From: Defluviitalea raffinosedens
GTDB taxonomy: Bacteria > Bacillota > Clostridia > Lachnospirales > Defluviitaleaceae
DNA length: 64,000 nt
Direction of reading: 5' to 3'
Assembly (NCBI RefSeq): GCF_016908775.1
Contig: NZ_JAFBEP010000001.1
Location: 124,001-188,000, forward strand
The notes beneath the pieces are model-generated. The model was not told the DNA's origin. It made no database searches and saw only the letters and a list, made by a program, of their open reading frames with translations. This document shows, one piece after another, positions 18,476-26,825 of this stretch. The position numbers and the translations under genes were made by a program. Every line of letters begins with the position of its first letter. The first letter of the stretch is position 1.

Positions 18476-19276
18476 ATGACTTGGATAGATCTACTGACTG
18501 ATAAAGCCTTAGAATTTGGTCCAAGGCTTCTTGGAAGTATCGTATTGCTGGTTGGTGGATTATGGCTTATTAAATTTTTAGTTAAAATCATCGACCGCTC
18601 TTTGGGAAAGAGTAAAACAGATGAGTCTCTCCATTCTTTTATAATTTCTTTATCCAGATTTGGATTAAAACTCATTCTATATGTTACTGTAGCTGCTACT
18701 TTAGGTGTTAAAGAATCTTCGCTCATTACTGCACTTGGGGCTGCTGGCTTGGCAATTGGCCTCGCACTTCAAGGAAGCCTTGCCAATTTTGCAGGAGGGG
18801 TTTTAATTTTAGCTTTCAGGCCCTTTAACGTAGGAGATTATATAGAAGCTCAAGGCTTCAGTGGAACTGTAAAAGAAATTCAGATCTTATACACGATCCT
18901 TTTAACCCCGGATAATAAAAAAATTGTCATTCCTAATGGGGAACTGTCTAATCATAGTGTTATCAATTATTCTGCCCAGGATACAAGGCGACTAGACCTT
19001 GTTTTTGGAGTGGGTTATGACAGCGATATATTAAAAGCTAAGGAAATTTTAAATACGATCGCCAAAAAACATCCATTGATTCTTAAGGATCCGGCATGGG
19101 TAATTGGTGTGTCGGAATTAGGAGAAAGGTCTGTAAACTTTGATGTGAAGTTATGGTGTAAAACTGAAAATTACTGGACCCTTTACTATGATTTTCGTGA
19201 AAAAGTAAAATTGGAATTTGACAAAGAAAAGATCACTATCCCCTATCCTCAAATGGATATTCATATTCATCAATAA
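18476..19276 (+). CDS. Small-conductance mechanosensitive channel (MscS family)
   Basis: A protein of 266 residues with three transmembrane helices. The pore-lining third helix (GAAGLAIGLALQGSLANFAGG, with small Gly/Ala packing residues) leads into the MscS beta domain (FRPFNVGDYIEAQGFSGTVKEI). It has a basal-type compact architecture without extra N-terminal helices. MscS channels open under membrane tension and release solutes in hypo-osmotic shock. AGGTGATGAA precedes the ATG; it shares a transcript with the next gene 12 bases downstream. Confidence 0.92.
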   Translation: MTWIDLLTDKALEFGPRLLGSIVLLVGGLWLIKFLVKIIDRSLGKSKTDESLHSFIISLSRFGLKLILYVTVAATLGVKESSLITALGAAGLAIGLALQGSLANFAGGVLILAFRPFNVGDYIEAQGFSGTVKEIQILYTILLTPDNKKIVIPNGELSNHSVINYSAQDTRRLDLVFGVGYDSDILKAKEILNTIAKKHPLILKDPAWVIGVSELGERSVNFDVKLWCKTENYWTLYYDFREKVKLEFDKEKITIPYPQMDIHIHQ

Positions 19277-19288
19277 AGGAGAATCTAT

Positions 19289-20074
19289 ATGCGTTGGCTG
19301 GATCAGTTAGAAAGAAAACTAGGTCGCTTTGCTATTCCTAATTTAATGACCTATATCATTGGTTTAAATGCTGTAGTATTTGTAATGACTTATCTTTCTC
19401 AGGAAAGTCTATATATGCTCATGCTCGATCCTGGACGAGTTTTAAACGGAGAAGTATGGCGGCTGATTACCTTTATATTCATACCTCCTACCACTTCTCC
19501 TTTATGGGCAGCTTTTGTATTGTATTTTTACTATATGATCGGTACTGCTCTTGAGCATGAATGGGGAAGCTTCAGATTTAATCTGTTTTATGTATTAGGA
19601 ATGATTGGAACCATTTTATCCGCTTTTGTATCGAATTCCATTGTGTCCTCAACTTATATTAATTTATCCCTTTTCCTTGCTTTTGCAAGGCTTTATCCTG
19701 ATTATCAAATTCTGATATTCTTTATTCTTCCTATAAAAATAAAGTATTTGGCCTGGCTTGACTGGATCATTTTTGCCTTTACCATTTTAGTTTATCCTTT
19801 ACCCTATAAATTAGCGGCTATCGTTTCTTTAATCAATTACTTTGTCTTCTTTGGCAAGGATATTGTAACCAATGCCAAGACAAGCAGAGTCGTTCATCAA
19901 AACAGGCAACAGTTTAAAGCGCAACTTCCTCGGGACTTTACCATACACAAATGTACAATCTGCGGAATAACAGAAAAAGACGATCCTGACATGGAGTTTA
20001 GATACTGCTCCACTTGTGAAGGGGATTATGAATACTGTATGAATCATTTAAAAAATCATGAACACATAAGATAG
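19289..20074 (+). CDS. Rhomboid-like membrane protein lacking the catalytic motif, with C-terminal Cys-rich domain
   Basis: A protein of 261 residues with about six transmembrane segments (roughly 17-195) and a cytoplasmic tail. GEVWRLITFIFIPP and LEHEWGSFRFNLFYVLGMIG match the rhomboid L1 loop and second helix region. The GxSG catalytic serine motif is absent: the corresponding helix reads STYINLSLFLAFARLYPDYQ, and no partner His is evident, so it is probably an inactive rhomboid homologue. The tail has two CxxC pairs (CTICG, CSTCE) plus a further Cys/His group (YCMNHLKNHEHI), which probably binds zinc. It lies 12 bases after the MscS gene, in one transcript. The function is unknown. Confidence 0.75.
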   Translation: MRWLDQLERKLGRFAIPNLMTYIIGLNAVVFVMTYLSQESLYMLMLDPGRVLNGEVWRLITFIFIPPTTSPLWAAFVLYFYYMIGTALEHEWGSFRFNLFYVLGMIGTILSAFVSNSIVSSTYINLSLFLAFARLYPDYQILIFFILPIKIKYLAWLDWIIFAFTILVYPLPYKLAAIVSLINYFVFFGKDIVTNAKTSRVVHQNRQQFKAQLPRDFTIHKCTICGITEKDDPDMEFRYCSTCEGDYEYCMNHLKNHEHIR

Positions 20075-20088
20075 TCACTCCGTCGCAC

Positions 20089-20145
20089 TTATGAAATAAG
20101 AAAGTTTGATCCCTTGCAAGCAAGAGCAACTTTCTTATTTCATAA
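20089..20145. repeat. Long intergenic inverted repeat (18-bp perfect arms)
   Basis: TTATGAAATAAGAAAGTT (20089-20106) is the exact inverse complement of 20128-20145. The 21-base loop itself contains CTTGC-AA-GCAAG, so a two-level hairpin is possible. It follows the rhomboid-like gene and directly precedes a bidirectional terminator, and may be a mobile-type palindromic repeat or an RNA 3' stabiliser. Confidence 0.65.
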
Positions 20146-20189
20146 AAAAATAGAAATAGAACGTTTAAGACGCTCTATTTCTATTTTTT
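20145..20189. terminator. Bidirectional terminator between convergent genes
   Basis: AAAAAATAGAAATAGA (20145-20160) and TCTATTTCTATTTTTT (20174-20189) form a 16-bp perfect stem with A- and T-run ends. It overlaps the stop codon of the leftward PDZ-protein gene. Confidence 0.7.
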
Positions 20190-21443
20190 CCCTGTGAACA
20201 TTTTAAAAAGCCCTACACTTTCCATATTTTCTAATCTGTATACTGCCAAAGGTTCTTGTATTAGCGGAATAATTCCTAAATCATTCACTCCTGAAGAATA
20301 GGCCTGATGTTCAATACATCTCGTTTTTCCATCTATCCCTATAATATCGATCCATATGAAAGTGAAATAATTATTAAACATGGATTTCATGTGAGCATAA
20401 TTTTCTATCTCTGTACCATTAATTTTTAAGATAATGTCCCCTCGTCTAAGTCCTATCTTTTCTCCCAGTCCTTCTGGTTTTAAATCTAAAATTCTAACCC
20501 CTTTGTCCGGATAAGTATATAGAGGTTTAGAATTCCTTTCCCTGATCTGGCTTCGAACAATAAGCATCTCATGTAAAACAGGCATTAGAATAACACCCAG
20601 GCCTTGCAACCAAATCCTGTTGGGTGCAAAAACTGCAATAAGTAAGAGAAATAAACTATATGCCATAAGAGACAAGGAAGTTCTCCTGGATTTTTGCTCC
20701 GGAGTCATAGATACCGCAATATCTCCATATCCCAGAACTGCTGTAATGGGATAAATAGAATAGACGATTACACCATCCGCATGATCAACAATATTTTTCA
20801 TAAGCGGCCACCAATTCGGCATGGCTATGCTCCCCTGAGGGACTGCAGCCACAACTTCCATAACGAGCAGTGCAAAAGGCAGCGGCCAATACCTCTGCAT
20901 CATATAGGCAGAAGCGAACTTCCCATCTTTTTTGATAATCATCGGAATACTATCCTCCGCACCTTCCAGTAAAATTAGAAGAGACTCCATAAAGTGCAGT
21001 ATCCCTACAAGAGCAATGATTCCCGGTATATCCAGATTCATATCTGGCAGTTTGACACCTAAAAACATTTGTCCCCTAAGAATAAAAGATAATATGCCCA
21101 GAAGGCCGCCAGCATAAGAAAAACATAAATACCTGAAATTAATCATTGCAAGCATGATCGCAATGGGGAGAAGAAAAACCATATAATCTGAAAGATGTAT
21201 AGGAAGACCTATGGCAACCAGCAGGATGCTGGCACCTATACCGATTAAAATACCGCTCAAAACAGACTGAACCATCTTGCTGCCTATATTTTGCCGCATA
21301 AAAAGCAAAGTCGTTACTTCCATGTCTCCAATTTTCTTATACATTCTATACATTAAGTAAATAACAATCAAAAACCAAGGATGAAAAATGGCGGTTGCCA
21401 CCGCCTGTAGTGTTGTATAAACCACCTGAAAAAAAGAATGCAT
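20181..21443 (-). CDS. Polytopic membrane protein with C-terminal PDZ domain (MinJ-like)
   Basis: A protein of 420 residues: about eight to ten transmembrane helices up to about residue 300, then a PDZ domain (about 315-375; VRILDLKPEGLGEKIGLRRGDIILKINGTEI) and a short tail. The architecture matches Bacillus MinJ, a septum-site determinant that bridges DivIVA and MinD and is encoded near ctpB and ftsEX there. The gene order ftsE-ftsX-M23-ctp-PDZ is kept here, which supports a division or wall role. MinJ equivalence is inferred from topology and context, not from sequence identity I can measure. Its ATG is 24 bases from ctpB. Confidence 0.7.
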   Translation of the reverse strand: MHSFFQVVYTTLQAVATAIFHPWFLIVIYLMYRMYKKIGDMEVTTLLFMRQNIGSKMVQSVLSGILIGIGASILLVAIGLPIHLSDYMVFLLPIAIMLAMINFRYLCFSYAGGLLGILSFILRGQMFLGVKLPDMNLDIPGIIALVGILHFMESLLILLEGAEDSIPMIIKKDGKFASAYMMQRYWPLPFALLVMEVVAAVPQGSIAMPNWWPLMKNIVDHADGVIVYSIYPITAVLGYGDIAVSMTPEQKSRRTSLSLMAYSLFLLLIAVFAPNRIWLQGLGVILMPVLHEMLIVRSQIRERNSKPLYTYPDKGVRILDLKPEGLGEKIGLRRGDIILKINGTEIENYAHMKSMFNNYFTFIWIDIIGIDGKTRCIEHQAYSSGVNDLGIIPLIQEPLAVYRLENMESVGLFKMFTGKK

Positions 21444-21466
21444 CCCATCACCTATTCTTAGAGACT

Positions 21467-22651
21467 TTATAACTGCTCTTTTATGACTTCCAGTGCTTTC
21501 TTAAGCTGAATATCTTCTTTCTCATCCAAAGTTAACTTAGACTTTAAATCATCGGGCAATTCTACTACATAATCAGGTTCAATTCCTATGCCTTGGATGC
21601 ATACACCACTGGGCGTGTAATATTTTGAAATCGTAATTTTGATTGCGGAACCATCACCTAAAGGATAAATCGACTGAACCAAGCCTTTTCCAAAGGTCGT
21701 TGTGCCTACCAATTTACCTTTATTATGGTCTTTTACTGCTCCTGACAATATCTCTGATGCGCTGGCACTGTTTTGGTTGACAAGGATCACTAACGGCACT
21801 TTGATTTCATTCGCATCAGATAAATACGTATCTTTTTTTCCATTTTTGTCTTCTGTGTAAACAATCATTCCTTCCGGAAGCAATTGGTCAGCGATTTTGG
21901 TTACAATAGAAAGCAGGCCTCCGGGATTATTTCTAAGATCTATGATCAGTCCTTTTTGTCCTTTGCTGGTCAAATCTTTATAAGCAGTCATAAACTGATC
22001 GTAGGTTACTTCATCAAAAGATACGATTTTGATATATCCAATGTTGCCGTCCAACATTTTATGGGAAACTGTAGGATAGTCAATATTAGCTCTGGTAATT
22101 TCTACATCAAAAGTTTTAAATTCAGACTTTCTGTAAACGGTTAATTTTACTTTGGTACCTGCCGGTCCTTTCATCATGGACACAGCCTCATTTAAATCAT
22201 CTCCTGTCACTTCAAAATCATTGACTTTAATGATTTTATCACCAGGAATCAGTCCTGCCTCAGCTCCAGGAGACCCTTCAAAAGGTGAAACCACAGTAAT
22301 CAATTGGTCCGTTTGATCCACCGATACAACAACGCCAATTCCAGCATAACGCCCGGTCGTCTCTGTCTGAAAATCCTCAAATTCCTCTTTACTCATGTAT
22401 GTAGTGTAAGGATCTCCCACACCTGCCACAAGCCCTTTATACATTCCTTCTTCTAAAGCAACTTCATCTATCTTATCTACATAGAATCTGTTAAGATATG
22501 CAAGAATCTTATTTACCTTTTGGTTCATTCCTAAATTAGAATGTCCTGTCATTCCCATGGCAATACGAAAGCCGATGAATACGATGTTAACAAAAATAAC
22601 AATCGACATCCCTACAGCTAAACCACTTAAAAATGATTTTTTATCTTTCAT
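21467..22651 (-). CDS. ctpB: C-terminal processing peptidase (S41 family, CtpB-like)
   Basis: A serine protease of 394 residues with an N-terminal signal anchor (about 8-30). Its PDZ domain (about 95-175; GIGVVVSVDQ, AGLIPGDKIIKVNDF) is followed by the S41 catalytic domain with the Ser/Lys dyad: Ser in NSASASEILSG and Lys in TTFGKGLVQ. In Bacillus, CtpB cleaves SpoIVFA during sporulation signalling; other CtpA proteins control peptidoglycan hydrolases. It stands between an M23 peptidase and a PDZ membrane protein. A terminator and its own promoter separate it from the M23 gene. Confidence 0.92.
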   Translation of the reverse strand: MKDKKSFLSGLAVGMSIVIFVNIVFIGFRIAMGMTGHSNLGMNQKVNKILAYLNRFYVDKIDEVALEEGMYKGLVAGVGDPYTTYMSKEEFEDFQTETTGRYAGIGVVVSVDQTDQLITVVSPFEGSPGAEAGLIPGDKIIKVNDFEVTGDDLNEAVSMMKGPAGTKVKLTVYRKSEFKTFDVEITRANIDYPTVSHKMLDGNIGYIKIVSFDEVTYDQFMTAYKDLTSKGQKGLIIDLRNNPGGLLSIVTKIADQLLPEGMIVYTEDKNGKKDTYLSDANEIKVPLVILVNQNSASASEILSGAVKDHNKGKLVGTTTFGKGLVQSIYPLGDGSAIKITISKYYTPSGVCIQGIGIEPDYVVELPDDLKSKLTLDEKEDIQLKKALEVIKEQL

Positions 22652-22705
22652 TCAATCGGCACTCCCTTAGTGATTATATTTTCATTGTATTATTCACTAC
22701 TTATT

Positions 22706-22735
22706 ATTATACCATAGTTAAAAGATTAAAGTCAT
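22706..22735 (-). promoter_or_regulatory. Probable promoter for ctpB
   Basis: On the minus strand, ATGACT (22730-22735), 18 bases, TATAAT (22706-22711), about 55 bases upstream of the ctpB start. The -10 is perfect, the -35 is weak. Confidence 0.5.
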
Positions 22736-22743
22736 TTTGCTAG

Positions 22744-22773
22744 AAAAAAATAAAGGACTAAGTCCTTTATTTT
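22744..22773 (-). terminator. Terminator at the 3' end of the M23 peptidase gene
   Basis: AAAATAAAGGAC (22747-22758), TAA, GTCCTTTATTTT (22762-22773): a 12-bp stem with a T-run on the minus strand; it overlaps the stop codon of the M23 gene. Confidence 0.75.
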
Positions 22774-23909
22774 GATAAATATGGGATAGGATTTGTATGA
22801 CTTCCATTGATTCTGACTTCAAAATGGCAATGGTTTCCAGTAGACTTTCCTGTACTTCCCACTTTCGAAATGACTTGTCCTCGTTGTACGAATTGGCCGA
22901 CTGATGCAACTAACTGAGAATTATGACCATATAATGTAGTAATACCACTACCGTGATCAATAATGATTGTATAGCCATATCCATTAATATATCCTGCTGC
23001 GATCACTTCTCCATCGGCTGCTGCTAATACACTGGTTCCTGCAGGAGCAGGAATGTCAATACCGTTATGAAAAGCATAGCCTCCGTATACCGGGTCAGTT
23101 CTTCCTCCATAATAGGAGCTCAGTGTATAATACCCCGGAACAGGCCATTCAAATTGTCCTCCACTGTACACTCTCGTACTCTTTCTTGTAAGTTCTTTGA
23201 TTTCTTTTTCCAATTGCTTGGAAATCTCTTCTTCCTCTTTAATAAGTTCCATGTAAGATGCTTCATCATCATTTAATTGAGCAATGAGTGTGGCTTTTTC
23301 TTGTCTAGCTTCCTCCAGGCTGTGTTTGACACCCAACTGATGTTTTTTAACCAGGGTAACTTCTTCTTTCTTTTCTTCTAATTCTTCCTTCTGTTCTTCT
23401 ATTTTCTTTTCGTTCTCCTTCATTTCTTTAATTAAATTCTGATCATATTCCACAATCTTAGTAATCACATCTGCCCTGTTAAGAAAATCAGAAAAATCCT
23501 TGGACTGAAGAAGGACCTGCATATAGCCAACTCTTTTATTCATGTACATATATTTAAGACGTTCTTTAAAAGCCTCATATTGCGCTTCTCTTTCCGCTTC
23601 TGCTTTTTCAAGCTCATCTTGTTTTTGCTTTACTTCTGATTCTAAATCTTCCAGTTGTTCATTAATCTTTTCAAGATATGCATCCACTTGGGCCAATTCT
23701 TTATCCAGAGCCTCTATGTTCTGCATAATATTGGCCTTTTCTTCTTTGGTCTTTTTTAACTTTTCTTTTGCGTTTTTTAAATTCTTTTGAACTTCTTCCA
23801 GCTTACTTTTTTTCTCTTTCAGACTATTCGCATATACAGAGAAAATCGGACCACATCCGAGGACCATAATGAGTAGTAAAATGATCCCCCGTTTTATAAC
23901 TTTATGCAT
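22767..23909 (-). CDS. Secreted M23 peptidoglycan endopeptidase with long coiled coil (EnvC/CwlO-like context)
   Basis: A protein of 380 residues: signal peptide 1-27, a Lys/Glu-rich coiled coil from about 28 to 245, then an M23/LytM domain (about 255-378). The zinc ligands are intact: HNGID (His, Asp), LYGH, and HCH in GNHCHFEVR, so unlike E. coli EnvC it should be catalytically active. The coiled-coil plus LytM layout and the position directly after ftsEX make it the likely FtsEX-gated hydrolase (the place of EnvC, PcsB or CwlO). The stop lies in a terminator stem. Start: ATG after AGGGGG. Confidence 0.9.
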   Translation of the reverse strand: MHKVIKRGIILLLIMVLGCGPIFSVYANSLKEKKSKLEEVQKNLKNAKEKLKKTKEEKANIMQNIEALDKELAQVDAYLEKINEQLEDLESEVKQKQDELEKAEAEREAQYEAFKERLKYMYMNKRVGYMQVLLQSKDFSDFLNRADVITKIVEYDQNLIKEMKENEKKIEEQKEELEEKKEEVTLVKKHQLGVKHSLEEARQEKATLIAQLNDDEASYMELIKEEEEISKQLEKEIKELTRKSTRVYSGGQFEWPVPGYYTLSSYYGGRTDPVYGGYAFHNGIDIPAPAGTSVLAAADGEVIAAGYINGYGYTIIIDHGSGITTLYGHNSQLVASVGQFVQRGQVISKVGSTGKSTGNHCHFEVRINGSHTNPIPYLSK

Positions 23910-23934
23910 ACAATTCCCCCTACTAAATGAACAA

Positions 23935-24834
23935 CTAAACTTTAAGATATCTTCTAATGGATATCGTACTTCCTATAACACCAATTCCAATACCTATTAT
24001 GAGTGAAATCGGAGTCAGTACATTAAAAATCTCTCCCGGCGTTCTGAACACCAATACATTGCGAATAAATGTATTCTTTTCATAAATCAATTCTGTAATA
24101 AAATTATAGGAAAACCAAATAAGAACCAAAGGAAGCACAGAACCAATGATTCCAATAATAATGCCCTCTATGACAAAAGGCCATCGTATAAACCAATTGG
24201 TCGCTCCGATATATTTCATAATATTAATCTCATTTTTTCTGATATACACTGTGAGCCGAATGGTATTATCCATAAGCATTACGCCAATAAAGCCCAGTAC
24301 AAGAATCAATACCAGGCTGATGAGCCGGATCATATTATTAAATCCTATAAGGATTTTGGTTTCTTCTTCTAAATATCTGATTTCTATTCCACTTAATTGA
24401 TTTAGTTCTGCAACAACCTCTTTTTGATATCTAATATCGTCCAGTGTAATTTCAAAGGAAGGGGGTAATGGATTATCGTTTTCTAGTCCATCTAACAGCG
24501 AGCCATATTCCCCCCACTCTTCTTTTTCTTTATTCAAAGCCTCTTCCGGAGAAATGTAGACAACTTCATCAATATGGTCAATTTTTCTAATTCGCTCTTC
24601 TAAATCTCGAATTTTATCTTCCGAAACTTCTTCATCTGTACAAAAAACTGTGATTCCTGCAGTTTCTTCTAAAGTCTCCAGTATATAGTCAACATTCACA
24701 GCAATACAGTAAAATATGCCCACAATCATTAAGCAGGAAGCAATCGTTCCGATTGATGCCAGCGACATCAATCTATTCCGCCAAATGCCGCGAAAACCTT
24801 GACCCACAAAATATTTCATGGTTCTAATCTTCAT
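23935..24834 (-). CDS. ftsX: FtsX, membrane subunit of the FtsEX complex
   Basis: A protein of 299 residues with four transmembrane helices (near 20-45, 170-195, 215-245, 268-292) and an extracellular domain between the first two, which in other bacteria contacts a peptidoglycan hydrolase. The cytoplasmic RNRLMSLASIGTIASC start is typical. The start is the ATG preceded by AAGGGTGG; an upstream in-frame GTG falls inside that site. It overlaps ftsE by 11 bases, so the two are translationally coupled. Confidence 0.93.
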   Translation of the reverse strand: MKIRTMKYFVGQGFRGIWRNRLMSLASIGTIASCLMIVGIFYCIAVNVDYILETLEETAGITVFCTDEEVSEDKIRDLEERIRKIDHIDEVVYISPEEALNKEKEEWGEYGSLLDGLENDNPLPPSFEITLDDIRYQKEVVAELNQLSGIEIRYLEEETKILIGFNNMIRLISLVLILVLGFIGVMLMDNTIRLTVYIRKNEINIMKYIGATNWFIRWPFVIEGIIIGIIGSVLPLVLIWFSYNFITELIYEKNTFIRNVLVFRTPGEIFNVLTPISLIIGIGIGVIGSTISIRRYLKV

Positions 24835-25510
24835 CGCTGTATCCACCCTTTTGTAAATCTCGAATCAGTACGCCTTCTTTTATTTCTATGACTCTTTTCT
24901 TCATTTTGTCTACAATGTCTTTTTCATGGGTTGCAATGATGACTGTAGTCCCTCTGTCATTAATGTCTTTTAATAATTTCATAATTTCCCATGAGGTTAG
25001 TGGGTCCAGGTTCCCCGTAGGCTCGTCACATATAAGAATAGGAGGATTGTTTACAATAGCTCTTGCCAAAGCCGTTCTTTGCTGTTCTCCTCCTGATAAC
25101 TGCGAAGGGTAGCATCTGGCTTTCTTAGCCAAGCCTACCATAGAAAGTACCATTGGTACATTCCTTCTTATTTCTTTTGGTGTTGCTTCGACAATTTGCA
25201 TCGCAAAGGCAACATTCTCGTACACTGTTTTATTGGGAAGTAATCTGAAATCTTGAAATACAACCCCTAATTTTCTTCTTAAAAAAGGAATTTCTTTCTT
25301 TTTTAAGTGCGTGATATTTTTATCACTAATGATAATTTCTCCTTCGGTAGGTTCTATTTCTTTTAACAAAAGCTTGAGCAGAGTGGATTTTCCAGAACCG
25401 CTGCTTCCTATAATAAAAACGAACTCTCCTTTTTCGATCGATAGGGATATGTTTTTTAAAGCTGTTACATTGTTCGGGTAAATTTTTGTAATATTATGCA
25501 ATTCAATCAA
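24824..25510 (-). CDS. ftsE: FtsE, ATPase of the FtsEX complex
   Basis: A protein of 228 residues, exactly the length of Bacillus FtsE. Walker A GSSGSGKST, Q-loop FQDFRLLPNKTVYENVAFA, signature LSGGEQQR, Walker B LICDEPTGNLD and the H-loop ATHEKD are all present. It drives FtsX to activate wall hydrolysis rather than transport. The start is a TTG (giving MIELHNITKIYPN) with GGAGGGG 6-7 bases upstream; the longer frame from an ATG would put that site within the gene. Confidence 0.95.
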   Translation of the reverse strand: MIELHNITKIYPNNVTALKNISLSIEKGEFVFIIGSSGSGKSTLLKLLLKEIEPTEGEIIISDKNITHLKKKEIPFLRRKLGVVFQDFRLLPNKTVYENVAFAMQIVEATPKEIRRNVPMVLSMVGLAKKARCYPSQLSGGEQQRTALARAIVNNPPILICDEPTGNLDPLTSWEIMKLLKDINDRGTTVIIATHEKDIVDKMKKRVIEIKEGVLIRDLQKGGYSDED

Positions 25511-25546
25511 GTTATCCCCTCCCATAAGAGGCATAAAATCCATTTT

Positions 25547-25575
25547 ATTTTACAATATTCTATATTAAATAGCAA
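25547..25575 (-). promoter_or_regulatory. Probable promoter for ftsEX
   Basis: Minus strand TTGCTA (25570-25575), 17 bases, TAAAAT (25547-25552), about 37 bases upstream of the ftsE start codon. Confidence 0.5.
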
Positions 25576-25601
25576 TATACATTACGCCTTAGGGAGTAAT
25601 A

Positions 25602-26693
25602 CTAATATGACATTTTTTCCATATAGTTCATATATTTGCTAACCATCATGGTGATTTTAAAAGTAATGGCATCTTCAAAATTTCTTAAATCTAAACCTGT
25701 CATTTTTTGTAGTTTATCAAGTCTATATACTAAAGTATTTCTATGAATGTAGAGCTGTCTTGATGTCTCTGAGACATTCAAATTATTTTCAAAGAACTTC
25801 TGAACAGTTGTTAAGATCTCTTCATCAAATTCTTCTATCGTTCTTCCATGAAGTACTTCTTTAACAAACATATGGCAAAGAGGTACCGGCAGTTGATAAA
25901 TCAAGCGGCCAATGCCCAACTGATTATAACTTATTATGTGTTTTTCACTATAGAAGATTTTTCCTACTTCCAATGCCATCTTAGCTTCTTTGTAAGATCT
26001 TGATACATCCTTTAAGTCTTCAACCATAGTTCCTACCGCAACAGAAATGGTACTCATGGCTTCGCTGCTTAATGTATCATAAATCATTCTTGCAACTTTT
26101 TCTTTATCCTCCATGAGCTCTTTTTCTTTTACTTCTTTTACTAAAATAATATTTCTTTCATCTACTGCAGTAACAAAATCCTTTGATTTGGATGGGAAAA
26201 TGCTTCTTACTACTTCTTTGATATTGATGTCTTTATCCGGTTGGGTTTCTATGAGATATACAACCCTTGGCACATTGTTTTCAATATGAAGTTTTTTAGC
26301 CCTGTTATAAATGTCTACCAAGAGCAGATTATCCAGGAGAAGATTTTTAATGAAATTGTCCTTGTCATATCTTTCTTTGTATGCCACCAAAAGGCTTTGA
26401 ATTTGGAATGCTGCCAGCTTACCAATTCGGTATACTTCCTCATCTTCTCCTCGAACAGCAACGACATATTCCGCTGTGTTTTCATCAAAAACTTTAAAAT
26501 AATGATATCCTTGAATCAGTTGACTTTCTGCCTGAGAATTCACGAAATCTTCTACGATTTCCATATGCATTCCTATTTGATTTTCTTCTGTAGATGCCAC
26601 AACTTTAGCTTCAATATCTGTGATGAAAAAGTCCCGTCTTGTAATGGTTTTTAAGCCATCAATTGTACTTTGTAAAATTTGGTTTGAAATCAT
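25602..26693 (-). CDS. CdaR/PucR-family transcriptional regulator (sugar diacid regulator type)
   Basis: A protein of 363 residues: an N-terminal diacid-recognition-like sensor (residues 1-125; FFITDIEAKVVAST, VEDFV), a GGDEF-like middle region, and the C-terminal PucR helix-turn-helix (about 300-360; FFENNLNVSETSRQLYIHRNTLVYRLDKLQKMTG). Relatives regulate carbohydrate or purine catabolism. It lies just downstream of the sugar ABC ATPase gene; in Bacillus the PucR-type yxkF is next to msmX, so this pairing may be an old functional link. The inducer is unknown. Confidence 0.85.
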   Translation of the reverse strand: MISNQILQSTIDGLKTITRRDFFITDIEAKVVASTEENQIGMHMEIVEDFVNSQAESQLIQGYHYFKVFDENTAEYVVAVRGEDEEVYRIGKLAAFQIQSLLVAYKERYDKDNFIKNLLLDNLLLVDIYNRAKKLHIENNVPRVVYLIETQPDKDINIKEVVRSIFPSKSKDFVTAVDERNIILVKEVKEKELMEDKEKVARMIYDTLSSEAMSTISVAVGTMVEDLKDVSRSYKEAKMALEVGKIFYSEKHIISYNQLGIGRLIYQLPVPLCHMFVKEVLHGRTIEEFDEEILTTVQKFFENNLNVSETSRQLYIHRNTLVYRLDKLQKMTGLDLRNFEDAITFKITMMVSKYMNYMEKMSY

Positions 26694-26769
26694 ACCATCA
26701 ACGCTCCTAAATAAATTTTTTGTTTATTTATTGCTTTTATTTTATATTATAGTAGAATTTCTTAAAAAA

Positions 26770-26806
26770 AAAAAGAAAATACACAAATAATGTGTATTTT
26801 CCTTTT
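26770..26806 (-). terminator. Terminator of the sugar ABC ATPase gene
   Basis: GAAAATACACA (26775-26785) pairs with TGTGTATTTTC (26791-26801); the minus-strand product ends in a long run of T. Confidence 0.75.
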
Positions 26807-26825
26807 ATCTTTTTCATTAGCAATA

